Shown: positions 9,084 to 19,261 of the stretch, in pieces
Layout: each line of letters begins with the position of its first letter
Position numbering within the stretch: position 1 is the stretch's first letter
NCBI GenBank assembly: GCA_000226015.1
Contig: JH152817.1
Span: 98,828 to 123,543 of the forward strand
Origin: Mnemiopsis leidyi
Taxonomy: Eukaryota; Ctenophora; Tentaculata; Lobata; Bolinopsidae
DNA length: 24,716 nucleotides
Direction: 5' to 3'
The notes under the pieces: generated by a model
Seen by the model: the letters and a program-made list of their open reading frames with translations, nothing else
Told to the model about the DNA's origin: nothing
The model's database searches: none
Position numbers and translations under genes: made by a program

Positions 9084-9831
9084 TTTGATGATGGTTCAAA
9101 ACATTTTCGAAAGACCGTTGAATTATGAATTCTTCTCAAATATTACAGTTTACAGCAATCGTGTTGTTCGATCCTTCTCATATCTATAGTTTGGGTCATT
9201 TCTGATCGCTAATCGACAATGTAGTTTCGTATTAAAAGCTGTCTGTCTGAATTTAGCGTTCACATTTCACAACATTTATTCTTAATTCCTATTAGAAGAG
9301 TTTAATTTTGTAACTCAGTTATATGTACGATTGATAACTAAGGTAAACGGTGTTATCACCGTCTACTGAGGTTTGATTTAATTTTCATTTCATACTTCAT
9401 TGCTTAACATCTTTCCTTAGTTAATTAAATTTCACTCAAAGAGATGATACATGCAATAATTCGGAGAAAAATGATTTGACTGGCAGTAAATCTGTTTTAA
9501 AAACAACACTTAATTTATACAAGAACAATGCCCCTCAAAATCTAAATAGCCGGTTTAAATTTTCTCTCTGTAACATGTTGAGCACCCAATTGATTAGAGA
9601 TGAAGCGGGGGCGTTGAAGCACACATTTATAAGTAGCAAATACAAAACTTTTCAAATTAAGGTTGTCCAGTTTAATTCTATTCAATTCTTGGTATTGATC
9701 ACAAGCATCAACTACTTGTTGAGTACTCTGTACATTTATGCCGTTATCATGGAGTTTGCATACACATAGTTGTGAAAGATGTCCCAAGCCTTGTGGCTTG
9801 TTAGTCTTCTTGCAGGAACTCCGAAGGGATC

Positions 9832-12800
9832 CTATCTTGGGGGACGAATGTCGATCAAAGGTAAAGCTGGACTTTCCTGAACTTTGTAAACTCGGATAGG
9901 CGTGACTGAAACGTCTGTTCTAGGCCAATTCCTGGAAAATCCCAGTACACCTCTCCCGGTAACCAAGTCAGGGTAGTGCTCCAGAACTGTGTTGTACCTT
10001 GAGAAACCTCTGCTCTTGCATGGGGTGGGGGTTATGCTAGCCGGACTTTCACACAACCTTGAGCTCTCTGAGGGTGCTTTCTTGCTATTATTTGATTTCT
10101 GCGTTTTCTTTGATTTGGTTCCGTTTTTCCTTCCCATCATTCTCTTAACATCGTCGATGTGGACGATAAGTTTCTCGATTGTTGGGTACGTTTCGGAGAT
10201 TTCACACTCCTTAAGGTCCTCAGAACAACGAATGACAGTTGGCGATTTCCCACTTCTACTGTTCATGTCAGATTCGTTATATCTTGATGCCAGCAATCTA
10301 CTCCTTTCAAATTCCGACGAGACGAAGTTATTGTAATTGGTCGGGATATCAGAATGTCTCGGTGCAAGGTTGGGCAGTCTACCGAATTTATCTGGATTAT
10401 TCTTGTTCTCCACGAATTGCCTGTACTTAGCATTGGCGTGAATTCCAGATTCCTTCAGGACTTCCTCGTCCTCAGAGCATATTCTCGATCTGGCTGCGGA
10501 GGCTGGCTGAGTAAGCAGCTTCAGGTTCATGGAATACTGCCTGCTGGTAATATTGGACTGAGGTATTTTAAGGATTTCTCTAGTGATTGCAGAAATGTCG
10601 ATTCCTTCGTAGATGTGTTTCTTCTTAGAATGAGGAAGCGATGATTTAGGAAGATTTTTGTATGATCCAAAGGAACCTTCGTTGATGGCTTCATCCAATG
10701 CCCGGTCACTTGTAAGTGCTTCCATTACCTGAAAGTAAAGATGATGAATGATTTCGTCCTTAGTTTTACTGATGGTAAGAATGTGACATCGCATCATAAT
10801 TGGGACTAATACTTGGAGAGAATGGTATTCACGGGAGGGTGTCTCAATTTTGTTTGGGTTTTGACTCGCGATTTTAACGGTAAAGCAAGGAGGTGCAGCC
10901 AAATTGTTTTGATTTTAGATGTCCCATTATATTTGGTTTAATCTAATTTAAGACATCCGAGTTGATAAAAAGCGGTGACACAAGTCTGGTTCACTGTTCT
11001 TAATCGGGCAGCCTGATTTAAAAAACTCTTTCAAGACTTTAAAAAAGTCTGTACAAGTCTGTCGTAACAGTGGCAATTTCAACTTTAAGCCCAATGACTA
11101 AGTCGAGCCGAATAATAACAAATAAAGACAAGCCTATAATAATTACCTATTGATTACGTAATTATTCTGCAAGACCTCTAAAATTTCTCAGCAAATTATA
11201 TTCATGTTAACCGCAAGTGGCACCGCAAAAATTGGAACTGAGCATCATGGCGAAGACGCTGAACTACTTTAAACTAGACGAATTACTGGTTTTAAAAAAC
11301 AACCCTGTGTACTGACATCGGCCGTGGTGCGAAAACTTGCTAGAAAGTGGTGAAATACTGTTGAAAGTACGGTTTTATTTTACCATTACACTTTTATGCA
11401 ATATGAATATGCTTGTCTGGCATTATGATTAAAGGTAACTGTTAAATTCCTACAAATAATAACTGGAACTGAATTCATTCATATTACAATTTGTATTAAA
11501 TTTTGTGCATCGTAGAGTAGGGTAACTGGTCCGTAGCATGGGAATTAATTATTAAATCCGTACGATATTATCATCTATAAAAAATAGATTTCGCTGATCA
11601 AGTATGAATATAGTCGTTGCGGTTTGGTTGACATGGAATCGATAAATGATATCCATGTCTCATTTTTAGGCAGGCGATATGCGAGTTTAAGTGCTTCACA
11701 AAACAATGCAAACATGCCGACAAAAGCGATCGTGATTGTATGCTGAATTTGAGCTAAATACACGTGATAACGGTTAAAACCATCAGAAACGTGATATAAG
11801 ATAATAGATATGGCGTTACGTAGAATAGAATTACCGAACGGCGACAATTTTCAACTGAAAAAGTGATCTATAACAATTCATCATCTTGTTGTTTTTCGAG
11901 TCTGTGTTCAGCAGCATGAACAATGACAGTAACATTGTGCAATAACATTTACACCACTGATTTAAAAACTGGTAACTGACGTGCTCTCATGCTTGCATGG
12001 GCTAGGCATGATGTTCTTTTTAAAAGCGGTAACACTAACAGTCAAGGTATGGTAATTGACAAAACTGAAATCAATATCTGTAGCACAGCCACAATCATTA
12101 TGCAGCTGTTCGATCATTGCGTAGACTTATGCTCTAGTTCTATCCAACTCTCAGATTCAAGTCCAAACGCAGTGATTGCGATCATTATCAAATATCAAGG
12201 TAAAACTCTATCAGTGTCTTGAATTGTAATCAATATTTTTCGATTGACGTACATTCGCAGCATTGTTCACTTGTTGTCTGTCAGGTGAGAGTCTGGTCAG
12301 AACGGTTAGTTTTGTCTCCTTCTCTAGAACATCCTACCTTAGTGCCATAACACTGACGAGAACTAGAAGCAAACTTAGTGAGCACCTTGGCTACCTGATA
12401 CTGTAGCTTAAAAACGTACTACTACCTCAACTTGTCTGCAACTGATATAGCATTAGTTGTTTTAGTTTTACCATCAACACGTTTGGTATCATCGAGCTCA
12501 GAGACAAAAAATAGGCGGTCACAAACTCAAATGTTAAAGTTTAACTTAAGGATTACAGTTACATTTGGATTTACAGTGCAAATGATTCCCGGTAACTGTT
12601 ACCTGCTATGTCTGTCACCAGTGCAGGATGCCACAATGATCACTAATCACAGTGTAGCATTTCCGAGACTAAATCTAAAGCATCGTGTCATTTTAGCCAG
12701 TTTAGTATAACAGGGTTACACTTACACTAACTGTTAAACACATCTGGCTATCAGTATTACCAACTATGGACTATATTGTTATTAGCACCAACGGTCAGCA

Positions 12801-13181
12801 AACCTACACTAATATAAATGTGTTACGTGTAGTAATTTCAAGACCATTTCATAATTTCAATTTGGCTAACCGCAGAAAAATATAAAATGTTCGATTATCA
12901 ATATCATTCTGGTCTGCCTAAAAGTAAATAATCATACACATTCACATTGCACACTGAAGATTAGATTTTAAATGTAAAAACTAAAATAAGCTTGAAAATG
13001 TCTCAATCTGATATCAAGAATATGTATATAAAGTATAACTATAAGTACTAGTTCGTATATAGCTAAGAAAATGTTCCCACAAGAACAAAGAAGTTGTAAG
13101 TGTACTTACAGTCTGAGAGCAGGAAGCTTTCGCTAGCCGTTTGGCATGATCACCGGAGCCAGGGTTTGAAAACAATCTCAT
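9832..13181 (-). CDS. uncharacterised protein, two exons, 322 aa
   Basis: Exon 1 (13181-13110) starts with ATG and encodes MRLFSNPGSGDHAKRLAKAS, ending SQT at a strong donor (GTAAGT) in phase 0. Exon 2 (10728-9832) follows acceptor CTTTCAG, begins in phase 0 with VMEALTSDRALDEA and ends at TAG 9832-9834. The phases agree, and the intron is about 2.4 kb. If exon 1 is not used, translation could begin at ATG 10725 (297 residues). The protein is polar and probably largely disordered. It has a basic Lys/Ser patch (GRKNGTKSKKTQKSNN) that could be a nuclear signal, a Ser/Thr-Pro stretch (SPASITPTPCKS) and a proline-rich C-terminus ending DIRPPR. I recognise no domain or family. A TATAAAG lies at 13218-13212, about 31 bases before the ATG, perhaps too close to serve it. 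The gene is probably real because the exon is long and the phases fit. Confidence 0.55.
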
Positions 13182-14725
13182 CTTTACTGTTACATTCCCC
13201 AGTTCACAACTCTTTATACTGCCTGTCCTTCGCCCTGACTTTCTGAATTAATATTGGGCGAAGTAAGGGTAACGTTGGACTTGTATTTGGAATCTAATAC
13301 ATAATAGTAAGTATACATCTTCGGCCTGGATCAGATTAATACTAATAGCTCATTAAATTTCAAACTTTATTTACTGTGTAAACAGATTTTTGACAACCTT
13401 CAGATATAACAGATATAGGAAAAGAGCAATGTTGCTTGAAATTGAATAACTTAATTAAAGTGGTACGAGATATGACTAAAACTTTCAGTAAAGTAAAACT
13501 ATGACAATGGGTATAACATCTTCATCAGCTTGTCTAGACATGAGAACAACTTGCGAATGGTGGAGTTTCTGTCAATGTCATTTATAATCCCAAATCGTTG
13601 AACATTGACACACGTCATACTCATAGTTGCGACAAGGTGGCCAACAATTCACAGATCGCAGGCTCAACTTTAGTACGATAAGCAAGTCAAGTGTGATTGT
13701 GACGTAAACCTAACAGTAATTACTACAGACCAACAGACACAACTTCAACAAAGTGATAAACGTAACTGGCAACTCACATGGTGTCTATAGGTATCTGGTA
13801 TATTTATCGTGGTGTGACGGCACAGAAAAACTACAGCATCAACAAGTCGCCAGAACGGTTAGGTTGCAATGGAGTTGAGTGTAAGATGATTGGAACCTTC
13901 TCTGCCTCGGTCTAGATCTGAGNNNNNNNNNNNGTGACGGCACAGAAAAACTAGCAGCATCAACAAGTCGCCAGAACGGTTAGGTTGCAATGGAGTTGAG
14001 TGTAAGATGATTGGAACCTTCCTCTGCCTCGGTCTAGATCTGAGCTTTTGTAAAGGTTTGGTAAATAGCGTTGTCATGGTGACGGTGTCATTACCGGGCA
14101 TAGCTAGGGCAGCAGATAACAGTCATTGTATCTCACAGATCATTCCAATTACCGCAATTTAATCAAATGCAAATCAATATTGTAATGGAGACGGAGTTGT
14201 ACTAAAATTTCGGGAACTAAAATTAAGGTAGAGAAACGGTGCAGAAGGATAATTTCTGTACTGCCTTTCCGAATTAGCACCTAATTTCTCACTCTTATAA
14301 CATGCTTTAAGTGTATGACCATGACCAATACTTTGTTTCGCAGATCGCAGCACCTGTGTCGGTATTCCCTCCAATACCAATACCAGTACATAGAAAAAAA
14401 ATGAAACAATAATTTCATAATAAACATCAAACAAATTTGACAGTTTAAGGTATGATATAACAAATAATAAAAAACGTGAAATAATTTAAGTTTCGGCCAA
14501 GCCAAAGGCATTGCAGGTATTCAATATGAAACGTAGCAGCAAAAATCTTTAACTGTGAGAGCACGGAAAAATAAAATATAGCGACATACATATATCAGTG
14601 GACACAGGACTGGTAAAATATATAGGGCCCCAGCTGCAATGAGAGCACAATCAAGAGCTCAAATCAGAAGATTAAATGTCAAAACATAAGGGGTATAAAA
14701 TCCTGCTCCTCATCTGACGGAATTC
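13182..14725. other. intergenic region containing a sequencing gap
   Basis: Contains the upstream flank of the 322-aa gene, the duplicated segments around the N gap, and the 3' flank of the FKBP gene. Open frames at 14174-14511 (minus) are low-complexity and hydrophobic and lack family features. I see no gene here. Confidence 0.5.
13814..14044. repeat. same ~110-bp segment on both sides of an 11-N gap
   Basis: 13814-13922 and 13934-14044 are the same sequence except for two small indels (CTAC versus CTAGC, TTCTCTG versus TTCCTCTG), with 11 Ns between. This is the pattern of two contigs that overlap but were scaffolded end to end, or of two haplotypes placed in series. It is more likely an assembly false duplication than a real tandem repeat. 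Confidence 0.85.
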
Positions 14726-17700
14726 CTAAACCTCCATTTCCTGAGGCTTTTCTCCATCCGACCCTATAGCTTCTTCATCTTCCTCCGAGTCTGAGAAGTC
14801 AGGCTTTGTTTTGTTGTCGTCTTTAGTCGGCTCGGGGTCCTTGAAGTTTGTGCGTTCAAACATGTTGGCATACTTCTTCTTCTGGGCTTGTTTGTAGGTC
14901 ATGACTTTGTTTCTACAGAACTTTATCCTGTTGGCAGCCGCTGTGTTTTTTGGGTCCACCTCGAGTACAGCTTTGAAGTAGCCGATGGCGTCCTCCCACT
15001 CTTGGCTCATCTCGGCAGATTGGCCCCGTCTAAACAGCGCCTTGACATTTTGAGGATCGAGCTTAAGTGCATTTTCACAAGCTTTGAATGCGCTTATACC
15101 GTCCATGAGTTTCAAATGACAGAGAGCCTGGTTGCTGAATCCAGCCAGGAGAAGCTGCTGTGACTTTTTGTCATGCTCCGGATCTTTCTCCTCCTTCTTC
15201 TCCACCTCTCCGTCCTTGTCTTCGTCGTCACTGTCAGACGGCATGTCGTCAAAGTCTTCAGCGTCAGCTTCCAGATACTCCGTTATTACCTTGTACTTTT
15301 TCAATGCCAGATCGAACTTGCCGGCCTTGAAATATTCTGTGCCACGCTCCTTGGCCTTCTCGGAAAACTCCAGCTTTTCAGCGTTGGTCATCTCGTGTTT
15401 GTATTTGGCTTGTTCGAAGTCCTCCAAAGTGAGCTGGTACACCAAGTCAGCTCCTCCAGGCACAGCCAGTTTACCGTCACCCACGTGACCATAGGCGTAA
15501 GGAGACTTCACTGTCACACTGGCACTTTCACCTTTCTTCATCTTCAGCAGGGCTTTCTCAACTCCAGCAACTGAGTAAATTTACCGTTAATTTCACACAT
15601 CATCCAGTCAGAAATATTAGTAAGACTTAATGATTGAAGAAAGTGAATACAGGGAATCAGAAGGTTTAACTAGAAAAAAAGAAATTCTACAAGAAATGAA
15701 CTTACCAACTCCCTCTCCAGCACCATCGCCCAGGATGAACTTGACGGTTCTAGTCTCCAAATCTCGGTCCAAATGTTTCATCGTCCAGGTCACGCTGACA
15801 GTCGCGCCGTCTCTAGGATTGGATAATCCGGTACCCTCCTTGGTGACAGACTTCAACACTCCTCCATCCCCGCTACAGTCCTCGCCATAGAAGTCGTGCA
15901 TTTCAACCTGCAATGTAGAGGATTGAAGGAATGACAAGGAAACAAGGATAATTACACATTTTGAGAGACATATTTGAAAGAAGGCTGAACAGACACGTGA
16001 AATAAGGCTTGGGATGAAAGATGATATCTTGAATCCCATTTTCAAGCCTTATTTCACGGGTTTTAGGTATTGATCAATGGGTCACAGGTGCTAAATGTTG
16101 TCCAATGTCTACTGTCTTGCCCTGCTGCCGCTAATATGGCTCATGTAAGAAACAACCACGGTTTTTACGGCCTTCCTTAAATAGACCCGCCCAGGCATAC
16201 GAGTGAACATTGATAAGCCCCAGGGCCCGCCAAGGCCGGCACAAGAGTTCGGCCAATCAGACGGGGCACGTACGTTCGCGTAACCGAGGATTTCAGAAAT
16301 TTGGCGCGAACTTTCGAGAAAACTTACGGTGCATTAAAATTACTTTACCGCGCGCGTTCTGTACGTTAAGTTTTAGTGAGACAGAGAGGAGCTTCACTGA
16401 GTGAGTGGGCACGATTCACCGCCGCTCTTGGGATTTCGCAATTTGCTCTCAGACTTTGGAAGTGAAACAAAATAACAGGTACATTTATCGGTGATTTATA
16501 AGTCCAGCCAGTACAAAATCTTGGGTGAATACTGAACACCACAAACTTACTTCGAACTCCAAAGTTGAGTTAGGAGGGATTTTTGGAGGAGAACCGCTGG
16601 CCCCATAAGCATAATCCGGCTGGCAGGTCAGTATTGCTACTTCACCTCGCTTCATTGTCAAAATACCCTCGTCCCAGCCCTTGATTACTTGACCTGTAAG
16701 AGAGGAACTTTATAATTATTGAAAACCTAGTATAACTTATAGGTTGGCCGATTCTAGGACTCTTGTCGCCCTTGATTACTTGACCTGTAAGAGAGAAACT
16801 TTATAATTATTGAAAACCTAGTATAACTTATAGATTGGCCGATTCTAGGACTCTTGTCGGAAGCGAACTCTTGTCCGAAACCGAAAATTCGGTTTTCGGA
16901 CAAGAGTCCACTTCGGGCAACAGTCCCACCGGGTCAGAATCGGGAATGAAAATGTGAGCCTGTACATGTGAGACGCTAACATCATTTTCTGATAGGGTAT
17001 ATCTGAGAACGCTAATTTGAGCCTTTGATACCTGCTTGCTACTGTCGACAAACAGCTTTCAAATCCTGTTTCAGACCACGACCCTCAAACCACCAAAACG
17101 ACAATCCACATCGCCAAAAAGAACATCAAGCGAAGAGTAGCACAAGGACACCTCCAAACAAATTATCTCTGCACTGAAGCTGTTTCCGGATTGGGGTTTG
17201 AAGCCAGGACGAACTTCGGGCGCCAGATATCCTCCCTCAGCAGTCAGCATTATGGCTCGAAGCAGCAGACAAGCCTCTAGCTTTAATTCATTTGGGGAAC
17301 TTAAAAACAGCAGTTTGATGATATGCCAACGCAACCCTTTCCTGATCACGTGATCTCCCTTAGTCAATAGTCATGCTCTTCATGATGCAGAACCTTCCTT
17401 TGTCAATCTGTACATGAAAGCCAACCATATATACATTATACAACCAAAAGTAATTGAAAACATGACAATTTTCGGACAACAATCCATTTCAGACAACAAT
17501 CCGCTTTTTTTCGAAACACAGATTCGGACAACAGTCCGTTTCGGACAAGAGTCCGCTTCGCACAACAGTCAGGTTACCAGGTCGGCCGTATGGTGAGGCA
17601 CACTGCAATGTTCAAGACCGCTTTTTTAATTAAAATCTTTCCTATCAATCAATTACATAACAATTATGCGTTCTTTACAGTTTACACTAAGTAAACTGTG

Positions 17701-18489
17701 ATAAAATCAAGTTTTCAAGTGCAAAATATATGTAATCAAATTGAATTGAATTGAATCAAATGACCTCAGCATCATCATAACACATATCTTAAACGCAAAA
17801 TGCACCATCTGTACAAGTATGACTACTACTTCAAGAAAATAATTTGTAAATTTAATCGTTACATTTCAAAAAGTACCTTAATACAAAATCAAACGGCAAT
17901 ATCGAAACTTACCAGTGCCGACTTTGAACTTGAAGAACTCGTTTCTGTCTTTGCTAGAGTCGAAGACGGTGCCATCGAGGAGTCGTCCAGTGTAGTGTAC
18001 CTTGACTTCGTTACCAGTGGAGGGGGTGTCCCCCGATCCCTCCGTCAGGATCTGGGTAATGTGACTGGTTAAAGCAAATCTAAATACATAGTAGTTATCT
18101 CAATATTACAATATGCACTTAGAATGTGTTTACTGTAGCGGAATGTTATCGACTATTAGTTATGTTTGTAAAAGGCAAATAGGAACCTTCCCCAGCACAA
18201 ATTATAGTAAACGTGGTAAAGAACCACGTTTTTTACACACTGTTGCTTGTACAATGTACAGCACTGCCATATAAGGCCAACTTGCTACCAGGGTGTCTGT
18301 GATAAGGTTAATTGTGGGTTGTAGGCAAGGTCACATGAATAGCGAATTTATTCCTTTTGAATCGAGTCTGCAATTTTTCTTAGATCTTTTAGCTGGTAGC
18401 TTAGCGCTGTTTTAGAGACTGTTTTAACATCTGATTTAGCTTACCTTTTTGATAATTCCACCATCTTGGGCTTTGCTGACATCAACCAT
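14726..18489 (-). CDS. FKBP4: FKBP4/FKBP5-type peptidyl-prolyl isomerase with TPR domain, 457 aa
   Basis: Five exons join in perfect phase: 18489-18445, 18051-17913, 16693-16551, 15907-15706 and 15570-14726, ending at TAG. They give 457 residues, the size of vertebrate FKBP52 (459). FK1 (about 16-109) keeps the FK506/proline pocket: Tyr35, FDSS with Phe45-Asp46, VI at 64-65, Trp68 and the YAYG loop. It is likely an active isomerase. FK2 (about 125-225) lacks the pocket Trp and is probably structural, as in FKBP52. Three TPR units follow (about 240-400) with KERG, NxALCHLKL and KALFRRG positions of the Hsp90 carboxylate clamp, then an acidic tail ending QEMEV. The expected role is cytosolic/nuclear Hsp90 co-chaperone. 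An acidic run of about 35 residues interrupts TPR1. The FKBP4/5 family is clear; calling it FKBP4 rather than FKBP5 is arbitrary for an invertebrate pre-duplication gene. Confidence 0.9.
15996..16058. repeat. inverted repeat (hairpin) in FKBP intron
   Basis: CGTGAAATAAGGCTTG at 15996-16011 is repeated as its exact reverse complement just before 16058. The arms continue with weaker matching (GGGAT pairing with ATCCC) around a short GATATC-containing loop. It could be a small foldback element remnant, or a structure in the pre-mRNA of the flanking exons. Confidence 0.55.
16180..16420. promoter_or_regulatory. CpG-rich promoter-like block inside FKBP intron 3
   Basis: The block is GC- and CpG-rich against an AT-rich background. 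It has a CCAATCAG box at 16253-16260, an E2F-type TTTGGCGCGAA at 16300-16310 and a CGCGCGCG-like run near 16350. CCAAT plus E2F sites are typical of cell-cycle-linked promoters. No matching first exon was identified on either strand, so it could be an alternative FKBP promoter (which would skip FK1), an orphan promoter or a mobile-element remnant. Confidence 0.35.
16678..16859. repeat. 91-bp tandem duplication of an FKBP 3' splice site
   Basis: 16678-16768 and 16769-16859 are the same 91 bases with two substitutions (GAGAGGAAC/GAGAGAAAC and TAGGTTGG/TAGATTGG). The unit contains the first 16 bases of FKBP exon 3 together with its polypyrimidine tract and CTTACAG acceptor on the minus strand. 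The gene therefore has the true acceptor at 16694-16695 and a near-identical decoy with its exon start at 16784. Confidence 0.92.
16867..16907. repeat. near-perfect palindrome built of GGACAAGAGT motif
   Basis: ACTCTTGTCCGAAACCGAA is followed by its reverse complement with one inserted base, centred on AATT. It uses the same GGACAAGAGTCC core as the minisatellite at 17472-17571, so the two probably mark the ends of one inserted element within FKBP intron 2. Confidence 0.75.
17472..17571. repeat. ~17-bp minisatellite, unit CGGACAAGAGTCCGTTT
   Basis: Five to six degenerate units of about 17 bases (CGGACAACAATCCATTT, CAGACAACAATCCGCTT, CGGACAACAGTCCGTTT, CGGACAAGAGTCCGCTT and variants) stand in tandem. 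Related units occur at about 16850-16925. Open frames over the area (for example 17071-17367 minus) show no recognised domain. The segment 16860-17575 may be a non-autonomous repeat element in the intron. Confidence 0.7.
17739..17757. repeat. short AATTG microsatellite
   Basis: Three to four tandem AATTG/AATTGA units in an AT-rich part of FKBP intron 2. Confidence 0.6.
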
Positions 18490-19261
18490 GATTTATGCTG
18501 CTTCTGTTAGTAAGCTATGGTTATGACATCATAAATCACAAAAAACTTGGTTATCGAAAAGTATTCCGAACATTTCATTTGTCAGAAAGAAACAAAGTAC
18601 AGTATAGGTCTAAGAATTCATTAGATTACTAGGATAATTACCAGGATAATGTACTCCTTTTTGCATATCTCAGATATCTTGACTTAATTGTATATTGCAT
18701 GCATTAGGATATCCGATTAATAAAGCTACATAATTGCAAACTTGGATTTCATCAGTCTGATATTATCTAAAAAGTAATTTAAAAGCAATATAAGTAATAT
18801 TAACTGCAAAATGCATATTACTACCCAATACTAGCAGTAAACTGCTCATGGTTAACTAATCGGTAATCAACTTAACTTGATTTCAGGTGGAATTACATTC
18901 AACTTTTCATGTTGATTACTGTTAATAGTGGAGAAAAGTCATTTTGGAGAAGGGGTAAAAAATGTTGAAGATGTTAGAAAGCACTGTTTTCTGGCTTCTC
19001 ATTGGTCAAAATTAGTGACTACTGGCAGTGGCCCTGCCAAAAAATAAATCTAGGCATCTATTTAGGCATAAATTTAGGAATCATTCAACTTTTCAAAATA
19101 ATTCGAAATAAGATATGTTTGTAAAAAAACTTTACATATTAATTGATTCATCGAATTGAGAATAAAAATTAAAGATTCTATCATACAAAAAAACAAGAGC
19201 TAATATGACCATAGAAATAAATTTAACCGGGAGAAATTCAATGTTCTGAAAGTCAAAAAAT
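18490..19261. other. intergenic: FKBP promoter side and BARD1 3' flank
   Basis: Both neighbours are on the minus strand, so this holds the 5'UTR and promoter of the FKBP gene and the 3'UTR of BARD1. A three-copy 12-bp tandem (ATTTAGGCAT-like) lies at 19047-19083, and ATTCAACTTTTCA occurs twice (about 18897 and 19084). I see no coding exon. Confidence 0.5.

Larger units (their letters stand above)
8478..9831. other. mostly non-coding gap with one candidate exon and a palindrome
   Basis: Apart from the candidate exon at 8954 and the palindrome at 9068, the region has a stem-loop at about 8534-8570 (AAGGTG pairing with CACCTT, and CCAGG pairing with CCTGG inside it), a TTA/ATT-rich run near 8688-8712, and open frames at 9476-9787 on both strands that lack splice context or recognisable domains. 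They look like chance frames or 3' flank of the minus-strand gene. Confidence 0.4.

Noticed and set aside
11247-11315. ATG frame of 22 codons (MAKTLNYFKLDELL) with good start context
   Set aside because: It stops within 70 bases, has no clear donor, and lies in the intron of the 322-aa gene; too short to support.
11575-12710. Several open frames of 77-92 codons on both strands
   Set aside because: No splice context, domain or composition signal; they lie within a minus-strand intron and look like chance.
11040-14100. Frequent TAACTG/CAGTTA-type tetramer cores resembling Myb sites
   Set aside because: A rough eye count is only about twice the chance expectation in AT-rich DNA; not persuasive without statistics.
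14888-15574. Overlapping plus-strand frames opposite the FKBP TPR exon
   Set aside because: Antisense shadows of a strong coding exon with no independent features.
17071-17367. Minus-strand 98-codon frame in the FKBP intron
   Set aside because: No recognised domain, lies inside the minisatellite-bordered segment, and has no splice link to FKBP exons.
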